Assembly (NCBI GenBank): GCA_937871715.1
Contig: CALMOE010000288.1
Location: 1 to 63,242 of the forward strand
Origin: an uncultured Geobacter sp.
GTDB taxonomy: Bacteria > Desulfobacterota > Desulfuromonadia > Geobacterales > DSM-12255
DNA: 63,242 nucleotides
Direction: 5' to 3'
The notes beneath the pieces are model-generated. The model made no database searches. It saw nothing but the letters and a program-made list of their open reading frames with translations, and was not told the origin of the DNA. Shown here in pieces: positions 29,003-39,073 of this stretch. Position numbers and translations under genes: made by a program. Position 1 is the first letter of the stretch, and every line of letters starts with the position of its first letter.

Positions 29003-30310
29003 TTGTTCGAAGCCCTGCAGAACATCTTCAAGATCCCAGAACTAAAAAAAAGGGTTATGTTTTCACTCGGGATGCTTTTTGTGTACCGGGTTGGTTGTCA
29101 TATCCCCACTCCAGGTATTGATGGTGTAGCGCTATCTCATTTCTTCAAGCAAGCTCAGGGCACCCTGCTTGGAATGTTTGACATGTTTTCCGGTGGAGCA
29201 TTGGAAAAGCTCACAGTGTTTGCTCTCGGAATCATGCCATACATTTCATCTTCTATTATTTTTCAATTATTGACCGTTGTCGTCCCGGCGATTGAAAAAT
29301 TGTCCAAGGAAGGCGAGTCAGGCCGCAAAAAAATCATTCAGTATACTCGCTACGGCACTGTAGTCCTCAGCGTGGTCCAGGCAATGGGGATCAGCATTGG
29401 CCTGGAAGCTATGCGTGGTCCTGCCGGTGAGTTGGTTGTACCTAATCCCGGTTGGTCTTTCAGGTTGCTGACGGTAATAACCTTGACCGCAGGGACTGCC
29501 TTCATCATGTGGCTCGGCGAGCAGATGTCCGAGCGCGGCATTGGCAACGGCATCTCCTTGATAATTTTTGCGGGTATTGTCGCAAGAATCCCATCTGCAA
29601 TAGGCAATACCTTGAAGCTGCTGAAAACGGGTCAGCTTTCACTTTTTGTGTTGATATTCGTTTTCGCAGTAATGTTCCTGGTAATAGCCGGAATTGTTTT
29701 TGTCGAGAGAGGTCAACGGCGTATCCCTATCCACTATGCGAAGCGTGTTGTTGGTTTACAGACCATGGCTGCACAATCATCCCATCTGCCGCTGAAAGTG
29801 AACATGGCCGGTGTCATACCTCCAATTTTCGCATCTTCTATCATCATGTTCCCGGCAACGATTGCAAACTTTGTCGATGTCCCGTGGGTAAAGGGATCTG
29901 CTAAGTACCTGATGCCTGGCAACTGGGTCTATAATGTTATTTTTGTTGCATTCATAGTCTTTTTTTGCTATTTCTACACGGCTGTTACTTTTAACCCTAT
30001 CGATGTGGCTGAAAATATCAAGCGCCATGGTGGGTATATACCAGGCGTTCGTCCCGGGCAGGAGACATCCGCTTATCTGGATAGTGTTCTAACTAAGCTA
30101 ACTTTTGCCGGGGCAATATATATTTCTCTCATATGTGTTCTGCCGTCCATTTTGATAGGCAAGTTTAATCTGCCTTTCTATTTTGGTGGCACTGCACTAC
30201 TTATTGCCATTGGTGTGGGTATGGACACCGTTGCCCAGATTGAGTCCCATTTGATAACCAGGAGTTACGAGGGGTTCATGAAGGGTGTGAAAATCAAGGG
30301 CAGATCCTAG
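29003..30310 (+). CDS. secY: Preprotein translocase subunit SecY
   Basis: SecY forms the protein-conducting channel in the inner membrane. It is 435 residues with about ten membrane spans. Signatures are GIMPYISSSIIFQLL and KEGESGRKKIIQYTRYG. The start is TTG at 29003 behind AGGAGA, one base after the rplO stop, implying coupling. Confidence 0.97.
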   Translation: MFEALQNIFKIPELKKRVMFSLGMLFVYRVGCHIPTPGIDGVALSHFFKQAQGTLLGMFDMFSGGALEKLTVFALGIMPYISSSIIFQLLTVVVPAIEKLSKEGESGRKKIIQYTRYGTVVLSVVQAMGISIGLEAMRGPAGELVVPNPGWSFRLLTVITLTAGTAFIMWLGEQMSERGIGNGISLIIFAGIVARIPSAIGNTLKLLKTGQLSLFVLIFVFAVMFLVIAGIVFVERGQRRIPIHYAKRVVGLQTMAAQSSHLPLKVNMAGVIPPIFASSIIMFPATIANFVDVPWVKGSAKYLMPGNWVYNVIFVAFIVFFCYFYTAVTFNPIDVAENIKRHGGYIPGVRPGQETSAYLDSVLTKLTFAGAIYISLICVLPSILIGKFNLPFYFGGTALLIAIGVGMDTVAQIESHLITRSYEGFMKGVKIKGRS

Positions 30311-30321
30311 GCGGGTGTGTT

Positions 30322-30966
30322 TTGAATCTTATTCTTTTGGGGCCTCCGGGGGCCGGTAAGGGTACCCAGGCAAAATTCATAGTTGAGAAATACGGTATTC
30401 CGCAAATATCAACTGGCGATATTTTGCGCCATGCCGTAAAGGAGCGCTCGGAGCTCGGTCTTAAGGCTCAGGCATACATGGAGTCAGGTGCTCTTGTGCC
30501 AGATGATCTGGTAGTGTCTATCATTCGTGACAGGCTGACCTGGGGTGATGCAGCGAAAGGCTTTATTCTGGACGGTTTCCCTCGTACGGTAGCCCAGGCT
30601 GATGCTCTGGCGGTTATGCTGTCTGGCGCTTCAATGGCAATAGATCATGTTGTTTCCATTACGGTGTCTGTGGACGAGTTGGTGGAGAGGGTCGTTGGCC
30701 GGTTGACCTGCAGGGGGTGTGGTCGGGGGTATCACCTCAAGTTTGATCCGCCAAAAACAGCATCGGTTTGCGATGTCTGTTCTGCTGATCTTTATCAGCG
30801 TGAGGACGACCGCGAGGAGACCATGCGTTCCAGACTTGATGCATATGCTGCCCAGACGGCTCCTCTCATAGAGTATTACGCTGCAAAGGGTTTGCTTCGT
30901 CCGATACATGGAGTCGGTTCGATTCAGGAAATCCAGTCTGCAATAAGCTCTGTGCTGGCAGGTTAG
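30322..30966 (+). CDS. adk: Adenylate kinase with zinc-binding lid
   Basis: Adenylate kinase interconverts ATP, ADP and AMP in the cytoplasm. It is 214 residues. The P-loop GPPGAGKGT is at residues 7-15, DGFPRT follows, and the long LID holds C130, C133, C150 and C153, a structural zinc site. It starts with TTG at 30322 with only a weak ribosome-binding site, 11 bases after secY. Confidence 0.97.
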   Translation: MNLILLGPPGAGKGTQAKFIVEKYGIPQISTGDILRHAVKERSELGLKAQAYMESGALVPDDLVVSIIRDRLTWGDAAKGFILDGFPRTVAQADALAVMLSGASMAIDHVVSITVSVDELVERVVGRLTCRGCGRGYHLKFDPPKTASVCDVCSADLYQREDDREETMRSRLDAYAAQTAPLIEYYAAKGLLRPIHGVGSIQEIQSAISSVLAG

Positions 30967-30969
30967 TTT

Positions 30970-31716
30970 TTGATAGTCCTTAAGTCTCCGGCAGAGATAA
31001 AGAGGATGAGGGTAGTCTGCAGTATGGTAGCCGAAGTCCTGCAGGCTGTTGCGGCGGCTGTGAGGCCAGGTGTAACAACTCTTGAGCTTGACCGTATGGC
31101 AGAGGCCGAGGTGCTGAAGCGCAAGGCAAAGCCTGCTTTCAAGGGGTACAGCGGTTACCCATACTCCTTGTGTTGCTCTTTGAATGACCAGGTTGTTCAC
31201 GGTTTTCCGGTTGCCTCGCCTCTTAAGGAAGGTGATCTGCTCAGCTTGGATTTCGGAGCATATTATGATGGCTTCTACGGCGACGCGGCCGTCACGCTCC
31301 CTGTTGGCACTGTGTCAGCATCAGTACTGCGGTTGATATCTGTTACCGAGGAGTCGCTCAGGCAAGCTGTAGAGTCCGCCGTTGTGAATGGCAGGTTGGG
31401 TGACATCTCTTCAGCAGTTCAGAGACATGTGGAGGCCAACGGCTACTCTGTTGTTCGTGATTTTGTCGGACATGGCATAGGTAGAAAGCTGCATGAGGCG
31501 CCACAGGTTCCCAATTACGGCGTGTCCGGCAGAGGGCCAAAGCTGAAATCGGGCATGGTGTTGGCAATAGAGCCGATGGTCAACGAGAAGTCATATGAGG
31601 TAAAGGTGCTTGAAGATGGCTGGACAGCTGTTACTGTGGACGGTTCACTGTCAGCGCATTTCGAGCATACGGTAGCTATTACGGATAATGGTCCAGAAAT
31701 ATTGACAAGCATCTGA
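30970..31716 (+). CDS. map: Methionine aminopeptidase, type I
   Basis: This enzyme removes the initiator methionine from nascent proteins. It is 248 residues. The five metal ligands are visible: two Asp in [16 protein letters not shown], His in [14 protein letters not shown], Glu in AIEPMV and Glu in FEHTVAI. It starts with TTG at 30970, three bases after adk ends. rpmJ follows directly, with no infA between. Confidence 0.96.
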   Translation: MIVLKSPAEIKRMRVVCSMVAEVLQAVAAAVRPGVTTLELDRMAEAEVLKRKAKPAFKGYSGYPYSLCCSLNDQVVHGFPVASPLKEGDLLSLDFGAYYDGFYGDAAVTLPVGTVSASVLRLISVTEESLRQAVESAVVNGRLGDISSAVQRHVEANGYSVVRDFVGHGIGRKLHEAPQVPNYGVSGRGPKLKSGMVLAIEPMVNEKSYEVKVLEDGWTAVTVDGSLSAHFEHTVAITDNGPEILTSI

Positions 31717-31738
31717 ATACGACTTGAAGGGATTGAAA

Positions 31739-31852
31739 ATGAAGGTACGGGCATCTGTTAAAAAAATCTGCGACAAATGTAAGATTGTTAAAAGAAAAGG
31801 TATTGTCAGAGTAATCTGTGACACGCCTAAGCACTCACAACGTCAGGGTTAA
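31739..31852 (+). CDS. rpmJ: 50S ribosomal protein L36 (zinc form)
   Basis: L36 is a 37-residue protein, [20 protein letters not shown]. The zinc ligands are C11, C14, C27 and H32. GAAGGGATTGAAA precedes ATG. It begins the alpha-operon group rpsM-rpsK-rpsD-rpoA-rplQ. Confidence 0.96.
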   Translation: MKVRASVKKICDKCKIVKRKGIVRVICDTPKHSQRQG

Positions 31853-31878
31853 GAGAAAGAATCGGGAGGGAGTTAACA

Positions 31879-32247
31879 TTGGCACGCATATCTGGCATAG
31901 ATATACCTAAAAACAAGCATATAGAAATTGCATTGACTTATATATACGGTATCGGCAGGTCAACTGCGCAGAAGATTCTTCTTGAGTCTAATGTTGATTT
32001 CAACACGAGGACTGAGAAGCTTACCGAAGCTGAAATCGCACGCATCAGGGAAGTTATTGACAAGAATTATAAGGTAGAGGGTGATCTCCGTCGTGAAATC
32101 TCTATGGATATCAAGCGCCTTATGGATCTTGGTTGTTACCGCGGCCTCCGGCATCGTAAGGGGCTTCCCGTACGTGGCCAAAGAACCAAAACAAATGCTC
32201 GTACACGTAAAGGCCCTGCTAGAACCGTTGCAGGCAAGAAGAAATAG
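31879..32247 (+). CDS. rpsM: 30S ribosomal protein S13
   Basis: S13 is an intersubunit-bridge protein of the 30S head, 122 residues. It has [20 protein letters not shown] and the basic C-terminal [20 protein letters not shown]. It starts with TTG at 31879 behind GGGAGGGAG. Confidence 0.97.
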   Translation: MARISGIDIPKNKHIEIALTYIYGIGRSTAQKILLESNVDFNTRTEKLTEAEIARIREVIDKNYKVEGDLRREISMDIKRLMDLGCYRGLRHRKGLPVRGQRTKTNARTRKGPARTVAGKKK

Positions 32248-32271
32248 TCATAGATAATTTCCGGAGGAAAG

Positions 32272-32667
32272 ATGGCGAGTCCTGCTAAGAAGGTCGTTAG
32301 GAAAAAGAAAGAGAAAAAGAACATCCCCAATGGTGTAGCCCATATACAGGCGACTTTTAATAATACCATAATCACCATTACAGATCCTGTCGGCAACGTG
32401 GTGGCCTGGTCCAGCGCCGGTTCAAAGGGGTTCAAGGGTTCGCGTAAAAGTACACCTTTCGCTGCTCAGATTGCCAGCGAAGAGTGTGCCAAGAAGGCAC
32501 AGGAGCACGGTATGCGCTCCATCGAAGTCTTCGTCAAGGGGCCGGGGTCGGGTCGTGAATCAGCTCTGCGTGCTTTGCAGTCAGTAGGTCTGAATATCAC
32601 ATTCATTCGTGATGTAACTCCTATCCCACACAACGGTTGTCGTCCTCCCAAGCGGAGAAGAGTGTAA
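32272..32667 (+). CDS. rpsK: 30S ribosomal protein S11
   Basis: S11 is a platform protein of 131 residues. It has a basic N-terminus, then [20 protein letters not shown] and [17 protein letters not shown] at the end. GGAGG precedes ATG. Confidence 0.98.
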   Translation: MASPAKKVVRKKKEKKNIPNGVAHIQATFNNTIITITDPVGNVVAWSSAGSKGFKGSRKSTPFAAQIASEECAKKAQEHGMRSIEVFVKGPGSGRESALRALQSVGLNITFIRDVTPIPHNGCRPPKRRRV

Positions 32668-32698
32668 CCTAGAACAAATATATTGAAGGAGGCTGTAA

Positions 32699-33325
32699 TT
32701 GGCTAGATATACAGGTCCATCCTGCCGTTTGTGCAGAAGACAGAACATGGAGCTCTACCTGAAGGGTGAGCGTTGCTATACCGATAAATGTGCAATCAAG
32801 CGTAGAAATTACCCGCCGGGCCAGCATGGCCAGCTTCGCACCAAGCTGAGCGATTACGGTGTGCAGCTGCGTGAGAAGCAGAAGGTAAGGCGCATCTACG
32901 GCATCCTTGAGAAGCAGTTCCGCGGCTATTTCGAGGAAGCAGACCGTATGCGCGGTGTTACCGGCGAGAACCTCCTCTCTCTTCTCGAGCGTCGTCTGGA
33001 CAATGTCGTCTACAGGCTAGGTTTCGCCGCATCCAGGACAGAAGCCCGCATTTTGGTACGTCACTGTCACTTCACCCTGAACGGTCGCAAGGTAAATATT
33101 CCTTCTATTCAGTGTAAGGTGGGTGACGTAATAGAACTTCGTGAAAAGAGCAGGAAGATCGCCTGTGTCAACGACTCTATGGAAGCTGTTGTTCGTCGTG
33201 GCCTTCCCCAGTGGCTTGAACTGAATAAGGATGCCTGCAAAGGTGTTGTGAAAGCTCTCCCCCAGCGTGAGGACATTACTCTGCCGATCCAGGAGCAGCT
33301 TGTGGTCGAACTCTACTCCAAATAG
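32699..33325 (+). CDS. rpsD: 30S ribosomal protein S4 (zinc-binding type)
   Basis: S4 nucleates 30S assembly and in many bacteria represses the alpha operon. It is 208 residues. C9, C12, C26 and C31 form the zinc-type N-terminus, and [12 protein letters not shown] starts the S4 RNA-binding domain. It begins with TTG at 32699 behind AAGGAGG. Confidence 0.97.
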   Translation: MARYTGPSCRLCRRQNMELYLKGERCYTDKCAIKRRNYPPGQHGQLRTKLSDYGVQLREKQKVRRIYGILEKQFRGYFEEADRMRGVTGENLLSLLERRLDNVVYRLGFAASRTEARILVRHCHFTLNGRKVNIPSIQCKVGDVIELREKSRKIACVNDSMEAVVRRGLPQWLELNKDACKGVVKALPQREDITLPIQEQLVVELYSK

Positions 33326-33355
33326 TAACAGTTAACCACTTTGCGGGAGGAATAC

Positions 33356-34378
33356 ATGTATAAAAACTGGCGCGATCTGATCAAGCCTAAGAAGGTTCAG
33401 GTTGAAGCAGACTCGCTTACAAATACTTATGGCAAATTTTTTGCTGAGCCCTTTGAGCGTGGTTTTGGAACCACATTAGGCAATTCACTGCGGCGCATAC
33501 TTCTCTCTTCATTGCAAGGGGCGGCAATTACCTCTGTTCGCATCAAGGGAGTATTGCATGAATTCTCTGCTGTCCCTGGTGTAACTGAAGATGTAACTGA
33601 TATCATCCTCAACCTCAAAGGTGTTCGTCTCAAGCTGCACGGTTCTGAACCACGAATGATTCGCATCATTCACAAAGGCGAGGGTGTTGTAACAGCGGGA
33701 ATGATTCTTGCCGATGCAAACGTGGAGATACTGAACCCTGATCATCACATCGCAACTTGCTCCAAGGATGCAAATCTTGAGATCGAGATGAGTGTTAAGT
33801 TGGGTAGAGGTTATGTACCCGCAGACAGAAACCGCGATGAAAAGGCACCTGTGGGGACAATACCCATTGATGCGATTTTCTCTCCCATTCAAAAGGTCAA
33901 TTTTACCGTTGCTCATGCGCGCGTCGGTCAAATTACGGATTATGACAAGCTGACTCTGGAGATATGGACTGACGGCAGCGTAAAGCCCGATGATGCATTG
34001 GCCTATGCCGCGAAAATTCTCAAAGAGCAACTTACGATATTCATAAATTTCGACGAGGAGTCGGAAACTTTTGCAGAGGCAGAGTCTGAGGAGGAGATGG
34101 AGAAGGTCAATGAGAACCTCTATAGGTCCGTTGACGAGTTGGAGCTTTCCGTCCGTTCGGCAAACTGTCTCAAGAATGCAGGTATTAAACTGATTGGTGA
34201 GCTGGTTTCCAAGAGCGAATCCGAAATGCTGAAAACACAGAATTTCGGACGTAAATCTTTGAATGAAATTAAAGATATTCTTGGTGATATGGGGCTAACT
34301 CTCGGCATGAAGCTTGAGGGATTTCCCGATCCTCAAATAATCGCTCGCCTGCGTGGTGACCGTAAAGAAGAAGATTAG
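33356..34378 (+). CDS. rpoA: RNA polymerase alpha subunit
   Basis: Alpha assembles polymerase and contacts activators and UP elements. It is 340 residues from ATG 33356 ([14 protein letters not shown]) behind GGGAGG. The N-terminal domain has [17 protein letters not shown]. The C-terminal domain has [18 protein letters not shown] and [13 protein letters not shown]. An in-frame TTG 15 bases upstream overlaps the binding site. Confidence 0.98.
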   Translation: MYKNWRDLIKPKKVQVEADSLTNTYGKFFAEPFERGFGTTLGNSLRRILLSSLQGAAITSVRIKGVLHEFSAVPGVTEDVTDIILNLKGVRLKLHGSEPRMIRIIHKGEGVVTAGMILADANVEILNPDHHIATCSKDANLEIEMSVKLGRGYVPADRNRDEKAPVGTIPIDAIFSPIQKVNFTVAHARVGQITDYDKLTLEIWTDGSVKPDDALAYAAKILKEQLTIFINFDEESETFAEAESEEEMEKVNENLYRSVDELELSVRSANCLKNAGIKLIGELVSKSESEMLKTQNFGRKSLNEIKDILGDMGLTLGMKLEGFPDPQIIARLRGDRKEED

Positions 34379-34404
34379 TTGCATAAGTAAGAAAGGATCG
34401 GAAA

Positions 34405-34905
34405 ATGCGTCATAATAAAGCCGGAAGAAGATTGGGTAGAACCACAAGTCATCGTGTAGCCATGTTCCGCAATATGGTTACATCATTCCTGAATCACGAG
34501 AGAATCACGACTACCGACGCCAAGGCCAAGGAGTTGCGCTCCATTGCTGAAAAAATGATTACTCTCGGTAAGCGTGGCGATCTGCATGCCATGAGGCAAG
34601 CAGCTTCTTTCATCCGCGAAAAGAGCGTCGTCACTAAGCTTTTCACTGAAATTGCTCCCCGTTATGCCGATCGCCAGGGTGGATACACTCGCATTGTCAA
34701 GCTTGGACTTCGTCCGGGTGACAATGCATCCCTCTCCATTATCGAGCTGGTAAGCGAGCCCTGTAATCCGAAGCCTAAGAAGGCGCCGGCAGCAAAGCCC
34801 GTGTCACAACCGGTTGCAGCAGCTGTTGCTGCTGAGGAAGTAGTAGAGGCAGCGCAGACAAATATTGCAGATCCTGATGCCGTATGTGAGGCATCCGAGG
34901 ATTAA
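34405..34905 (+). CDS. rplQ: 50S ribosomal protein L17 with Ala-rich tail
   Basis: L17 is 166 residues. The first 115 or so are the normal protein ([37 protein letters not shown]). About 45 extra residues follow, first Lys/Pro/Ala-rich, then acidic with alternating Ala, Val and Glu. The tail has no recognisable domain. It is the last gene of the block. Confidence 0.96.
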   Translation: MRHNKAGRRLGRTTSHRVAMFRNMVTSFLNHERITTTDAKAKELRSIAEKMITLGKRGDLHAMRQAASFIREKSVVTKLFTEIAPRYADRQGGYTRIVKLGLRPGDNASLSIIELVSEPCNPKPKKAPAAKPVSQPVAAAVAAEEVVEAAQTNIADPDAVCEASED

Positions 34906-34925
34906 TAGCACCGTAATAGCAATTG

Positions 34926-34961
34926 AAAAGGGCATGAAGCCAGGCTTCATGCCCTTTTTTT
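34926..34961 (+). terminator. Strong terminator of the ribosomal protein block
   Basis: A perfect 11-bp stem (GGGCATGAAGC with GCTTCATGCCC) has a 3-base loop, a preceding A-run and seven T. The flanking A and T runs make it potentially bidirectional, so it may also stop the minus-strand formate dehydrogenase operon. Confidence 0.93.
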
Positions 34962-35046
34962 GTAAATTGCCAAAAATGTCATCTTGTCGTGGAGATTCTC
35001 TGGCTGCTGCCTGTTAAACATCTGCCGCACCTGAGATCATTCCGGT

Positions 35047-36054
35047 TCAATCTCTCTTGCTGTTATCATCAGGCATGCCAAAACGGGTAACGATCTCCCT
35101 TGAGACGGCAATGATTCCGATTCCGGTGGGGCAAGCCAGGTCGCACCTGCCACAGACGAAGCAACCTATCTCTCCCCATCTCGACATGTCTGCTACAAGT
35201 TTGTGATGTATCCTCCGCCTGGACCTCTGCCCTGCTGTAGCCAGCGGATTGTGCCCACCAGCCTCCCTCATGAAGCCTGCCAGCTGGCAAGAGTCCCAGA
35301 CTCTGCGTCTTTCAGTATGTTCCCCGTAGCACCAGTCTTGCACGCCAAAGCAGGTACAAGTAGGGCAGGTCAGGTTACAGCCGCTGCACTGTATGCAGTG
35401 CTCGCCAATCTCGTCCCAGAATGCATCGGGGAGCTCTGTTTCTTGAAGTATCGCCGCTGCTGCCAGTACAACCTCCTGTTCCGCAGAAGGTGGATGCACC
35501 GCTTTGCCATGCACTGATTCAAGAGAAACGACCTCGTCGCCCGCATTAAATGACGCCGCAAGTTCCCTGCCTTCATCGCTATATGGCATTAGTAGCCAGT
35601 CAATGCCATCATGGTAGAGCTCAAGGTCGCAACTGCCTGAAGATGGGGGGATGAACTCTCCATCTCTGCCGCAATATCCGGAAACTACGGCTATAATGGC
35701 TTTGTCTCGACTGGCGAAGTACAGGTCGTCGCGCTCGCCAGTTGAAAAAAAGCGGTCGATGAACCTAAGGCATTGCAGGTCCGTTGGGGTAAGGCCGATT
35801 ATGAAGAGCCTCTTTTCCGTATCAACCCTCTCAAGATAACCATTTGCCCCCGCAGCGAAGACGAGCCCGTCCTGGGGGAAAAAAAGTGATGTGGGTTTTG
35901 CCGGCACGCTGCCGCCATGCATGGCAAGTGGTCCATCGGCTAGCCTGCAGATGGCGCGTCCGCCGTCTGGCAGCAGTATGGGTACTCGCAGGTCGTAGCA
36001 TGTTTCCCAGCTCTTGAGAAACTGCAGTAGTTCATCCTGGGTTAACCGTTTCAT
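35047..36054 (-). CDS. Iron-sulfur subunit with two 4Fe-4S clusters (sulfhydrogenase beta / AsrA type)
   Basis: This 335-residue electron-transfer subunit resembles the beta subunit of sulfhydrogenases and subunit A of anaerobic sulfite reductase. The C-terminal third has two cysteine sets, C220, C223, C226, C230, C233, C235 and C298, C301, C304, C308, fitting two 4Fe-4S clusters. The start is ATG 36054, which overlaps the stop of the upstream catalytic gene by four bases and has an AAGG site. It most likely carries electrons between the molybdopterin subunit and the flavin subunit. No membrane spans or signal are visible, so the complex should be cytoplasmic. Confidence 0.85.
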   Translation of the reverse strand: MKRLTQDELLQFLKSWETCYDLRVPILLPDGGRAICRLADGPLAMHGGSVPAKPTSLFFPQDGLVFAAGANGYLERVDTEKRLFIIGLTPTDLQCLRFIDRFFSTGERDDLYFASRDKAIIAVVSGYCGRDGEFIPPSSGSCDLELYHDGIDWLLMPYSDEGRELAASFNAGDEVVSLESVHGKAVHPPSAEQEVVLAAAAILQETELPDAFWDEIGEHCIQCSGCNLTCPTCTCFGVQDWCYGEHTERRRVWDSCQLAGFMREAGGHNPLATAGQRSRRRIHHKLVADMSRWGEIGCFVCGRCDLACPTGIGIIAVSREIVTRFGMPDDNSKRD

Positions 36055-38087
36055 GGCACCCTTTCCATCCGTACCGCGCATATCTTGAATTCGGGGATGT
36101 GGGATTCTTGGTCGAGAACATTGTTGGTGAGGGCGTTGGCAGCGTTTTCGGCAAAATGGAACGGCATGAAAAGAACCCCTTCCGGGACTATTTCGGTCAG
36201 GCGCGCGCGTACAAACACCTTTCCTCGGCGACTGCTGACCACTACAGATTCCCCATCTCGCAGGTTGATTCGTCCTGCATCGGCTGGATTTACCTCGACG
36301 AAACCCTCCCGCTCCTCCCTCTCCAGCAGGTGGCTGCGCCTTGTCATGCTCCCAGTATGCCAGTGGAAGTACGTGCGCCCTGTGGTGAGTGTCAGGGGAT
36401 ACTCCTTGTCCGGAATTTCCGCCGGTCCCCGGTAGGCTACCGGCATGAATCGGCCAACTCCACGGCTGAACCCTTTTACATGCAGGATGGGGGTGCCGGG
36501 ATGGTTATGGTCCGGGCAGGGCCACTGCAGGCCATAAGGAGTGAGCCTGTCATGGGATATGCCGCCATAAATTGGGGAGAGGCGGGATATCTCCTCCATG
36601 ATCTCAGCCGTGCCGTTGTACTCCATTCCGCTATACCCTGCCGACTTTGCCAGGGCAGCTATTATCTGCCAGTCAGGCCGTGCATCCCCCGGAGGATCGC
36701 AAGCCTTGCGCAGAAGCTGCACGCGTCGTTCCGTACTGGTGAATGTGCCGTCTTTCTCCGCATAGCAGGCCGCCGGCAGCACCACATCAGCCATTCTTGC
36801 CGTTTCCGTGAGAAAAATGTCCTGAACCACGAGCAGATCCAGCCTTTCGAGGGCAGCTCTGGCGTGTCCCTGGTCAGGATCGGAGAGGATTGGATTCTCT
36901 CCCATTATGAACATGGCGCGTATGCTCCCTGAATGGGCGGCGTTCATCGCCAATGTGAGGGGAAGCCCGGGAGTATCGGGGAGTGGCTCTCCCCCCCATG
37001 CAAGGGCAAACTTGCTCCTGACATCCGGGTCTGCAGCCCTCTGGTAGCCGCTGTACATGTCCGGCAGGGCCCCCATGTCGCATGCCCCCTGGACATTGTT
37101 CTGCCCCCTGAGAGGATTCACTCCCGTGCCCGGCCTGCCAATGTTGCCTGTAAGCATCGCCAGGTTGGCGCAGCACCTGACATTGTCAACTCCATGGCTG
37201 TGCTGGGTGATCCCCATGGCGTAGACTATCATCGCCGATCTTGCGCCGGCAAACATCCTGGCAGCCTGGACAATCTCCTCTGCGGCAAGCCCGGTGATGG
37301 AAGCGGCCATTTCCGGACTCCATCCTGCCAGGGATTCTACCAATGCCCCATAGTTTTCTGTCCTTGCGGAGATGAACTCCGTGTCGGCTAGCCCTTCCGA
37401 GACTATGGTCTGCATCATTGCCGAGAGGAGGGGGACGTCGCTGCCGTTTTTATGGCGCAGGTGCAGGTCCGCATGGCGCGACAGGCGTATGCAGCGGTTG
37501 TCTGCTACTATCAGTTTTGTCCCCCTGCGGACCGCGTTCATGATGCGCGTGCCGATCAGTGGGTGCTGTTCAGTAGTGTTGGAGCCGATTACGAAGATGA
37601 GGTCGCTCTTGTCGAAGCAGTCGATGGAGTTGGTCATTGCCCCGGAGCCGAACATCTGTACCAGCCCGGTGACCGTTGAGGAGTGGCAGAGCCTGGCGCA
37701 GTGGTCGATGTTGTTGGTTCCGAATACCCTCCGCGCAAGTTTCATGAGGAGGAAGTTCTCCTCGTTAGTCGCCTTGGCGGAGGCGGCGAACATCACACTG
37801 TCCTTTCCGCTTGTCCCCTGAACGGCCCTGATCCCTGTCACCACCCTTTCCAGGGCCTCATCCCAGCCGGCCGGGACAAGGGCGCCGTTTTTGCGTATCA
37901 GCGGCCTGGTCAGCCGTTCGGGGTGAGCCACAAAGGCGAATGCATTCCACCCCTTGATGCAGAGCGAGCCGCGGTTCACCGGATGGGTCGCGCTTGGCTC
38001 GACACCCACCAGCCGGCCACTGTCGCTGACAAGGTGGAGCATACAGCCGGTTCCGCAGTAGGGGCAGACTGTCAGGGCTCTTTGCAT
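36051..38087 (-). CDS. Molybdopterin formate dehydrogenase-type catalytic subunit
   Basis: This 678-residue protein of the FdhF/FdhA class is expected to oxidise formate to CO2 (or the reverse). Residues C8, C11, C15 and C43 bind a 4Fe-4S cluster, and K45 follows in CIKGW. The metal-ligand position is Cys (about C134, in CARLCHSS), encoded TGC rather than selenocysteine TGA, with the adjacent His conserved. Further signatures are RPGTGVNPLRGQNNVQGACDMG and GRTYFHWHTGSMTRR. ATG 38087 with GGGAG eight bases upstream is preferred to the TTG at 38123. There is no Tat signal. Related molybdopterin oxidoreductases cannot be fully excluded, but formate dehydrogenase is the best fit. Confidence 0.88.
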   Translation of the reverse strand: MQRALTVCPYCGTGCMLHLVSDSGRLVGVEPSATHPVNRGSLCIKGWNAFAFVAHPERLTRPLIRKNGALVPAGWDEALERVVTGIRAVQGTSGKDSVMFAASAKATNEENFLLMKLARRVFGTNNIDHCARLCHSSTVTGLVQMFGSGAMTNSIDCFDKSDLIFVIGSNTTEQHPLIGTRIMNAVRRGTKLIVADNRCIRLSRHADLHLRHKNGSDVPLLSAMMQTIVSEGLADTEFISARTENYGALVESLAGWSPEMAASITGLAAEEIVQAARMFAGARSAMIVYAMGITQHSHGVDNVRCCANLAMLTGNIGRPGTGVNPLRGQNNVQGACDMGALPDMYSGYQRAADPDVRSKFALAWGGEPLPDTPGLPLTLAMNAAHSGSIRAMFIMGENPILSDPDQGHARAALERLDLLVVQDIFLTETARMADVVLPAACYAEKDGTFTSTERRVQLLRKACDPPGDARPDWQIIAALAKSAGYSGMEYNGTAEIMEEISRLSPIYGGISHDRLTPYGLQWPCPDHNHPGTPILHVKGFSRGVGRFMPVAYRGPAEIPDKEYPLTLTTGRTYFHWHTGSMTRRSHLLEREEREGFVEVNPADAGRINLRDGESVVVSSRRGKVFVRARLTEIVPEGVLFMPFHFAENAANALTNNVLDQESHIPEFKICAVRMERVP

Positions 38088-38132
38088 CCGCTCTTCTCCC
38101 ACAATAAATTCACCTTCTGGCAACTCCTCTTG

Positions 38133-38981
38133 CTACAACGCTCCGTGCAGATGCTCGATTACGTTCAGCCTGAATACGGGGCCGTCCTGGCAGCAGTAGA
38201 GATGCTCGATTGAGCAGTGGCCGCATTTGCCCACTCCGCAGCGCATCTGTCTTTCGAGAGAGAGGCTGATCTGCTGCGAAGACAGCCCTTTCTCCTTCAG
38301 GGCGGCGATTACCGGGGTGTACATGGCAGGCGGGCCTACGATGACCGCCTCGGTTTCCGCGGGACTCAATTCAATGGGACGGATAAGGTCGGTGATCAAA
38401 CCGGTACTGCCGCTGTAGCAACCATCACCCTCCCGGCTGTCGACCGTATAGCTGCAGGCGAAGCCGGAGATTGTCTCCCACTTGTCGAGATCTTCCCTGA
38501 AAAGGAGCTGGTCTGGGCTCCTTGCCCCATAGAGGATGGTCACCCTGCCAAACTCGCTTTTCCTGTCAGCTGCGTACTGGATGAGGGACCTCATGGGGGC
38601 CAGGCCGCAGCCGCCGGAGATGAGGAGCAGATCCTTCCCCCCCATGGAGCCCAGATCAAAGGGGGTGCCGTAGGGGCCCCTGATGCCGACCTTGTCACCT
38701 CTCTTTAGGGCATGCATGGCCGTGGTCAGGCTTCCAACCCGGCGAATACCAAGCTCGAAGTATCCCTGGCGCGTGGGGGGGGATGCCACGGAGATGGGGG
38801 CTTCTCCATAGCCAAGAATGGAGAGCTGGATGAATTGGCCGGGAAGATGTTTAAGCTCGCTTCCGTCTGAGAGTCGCAAGCGAAACAGCTTTTCCCGCGA
38901 GGTAAGCTCCGTGACGGAGAGGATCGTCGCATCCCTGGGTATATAGAGTGACCGTGACTGGCAGGAGTCTGCTCGTGGCAT
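38133..38981 (-). CDS. FAD/NAD(P)-binding reductase subunit with 2Fe-2S site (sulfhydrogenase gamma / AsrB type)
   Basis: This 282-residue protein resembles sulfhydrogenase gamma subunits, AsrB and PyrK. It has an FAD-binding barrel (LPGQFIQLSI), a nucleotide-binding half (LLISGGCGLAPMRSLI) and a C-terminal cluster motif CGVGKCGHCSIEHLYC for 2Fe-2S. It would exchange electrons with NAD(P)H. It is the first gene of the minus-strand operon, 45 bases before the catalytic gene. The ATG has AAGGGGGG upstream. No convincing promoter is seen on the minus strand in the 90 bases before it. Confidence 0.87.
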   Translation of the reverse strand: MPRADSCQSRSLYIPRDATILSVTELTSREKLFRLRLSDGSELKHLPGQFIQLSILGYGEAPISVASPPTRQGYFELGIRRVGSLTTAMHALKRGDKVGIRGPYGTPFDLGSMGGKDLLLISGGCGLAPMRSLIQYAADRKSEFGRVTILYGARSPDQLLFREDLDKWETISGFACSYTVDSREGDGCYSGSTGLITDLIRPIELSPAETEAVIVGPPAMYTPVIAALKEKGLSSQQISLSLERQMRCGVGKCGHCSIEHLYCCQDGPVFRLNVIEHLHGAL

Positions 38982-39073
38982 CGTCCCCCCTTCTGGAGAG
39001 CATTATTGAGCCGTATACGTTGGGAAATAGTAGACCAAGCCAGCCGGCATGTCCAGCATGGCGAGGGAATAAC

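Noticed and set aside
36099-36932. 277-codon plus-strand frame within the formate dehydrogenase gene
   Set aside because: The opposite strand encodes a protein with unambiguous molybdopterin-enzyme motifs.
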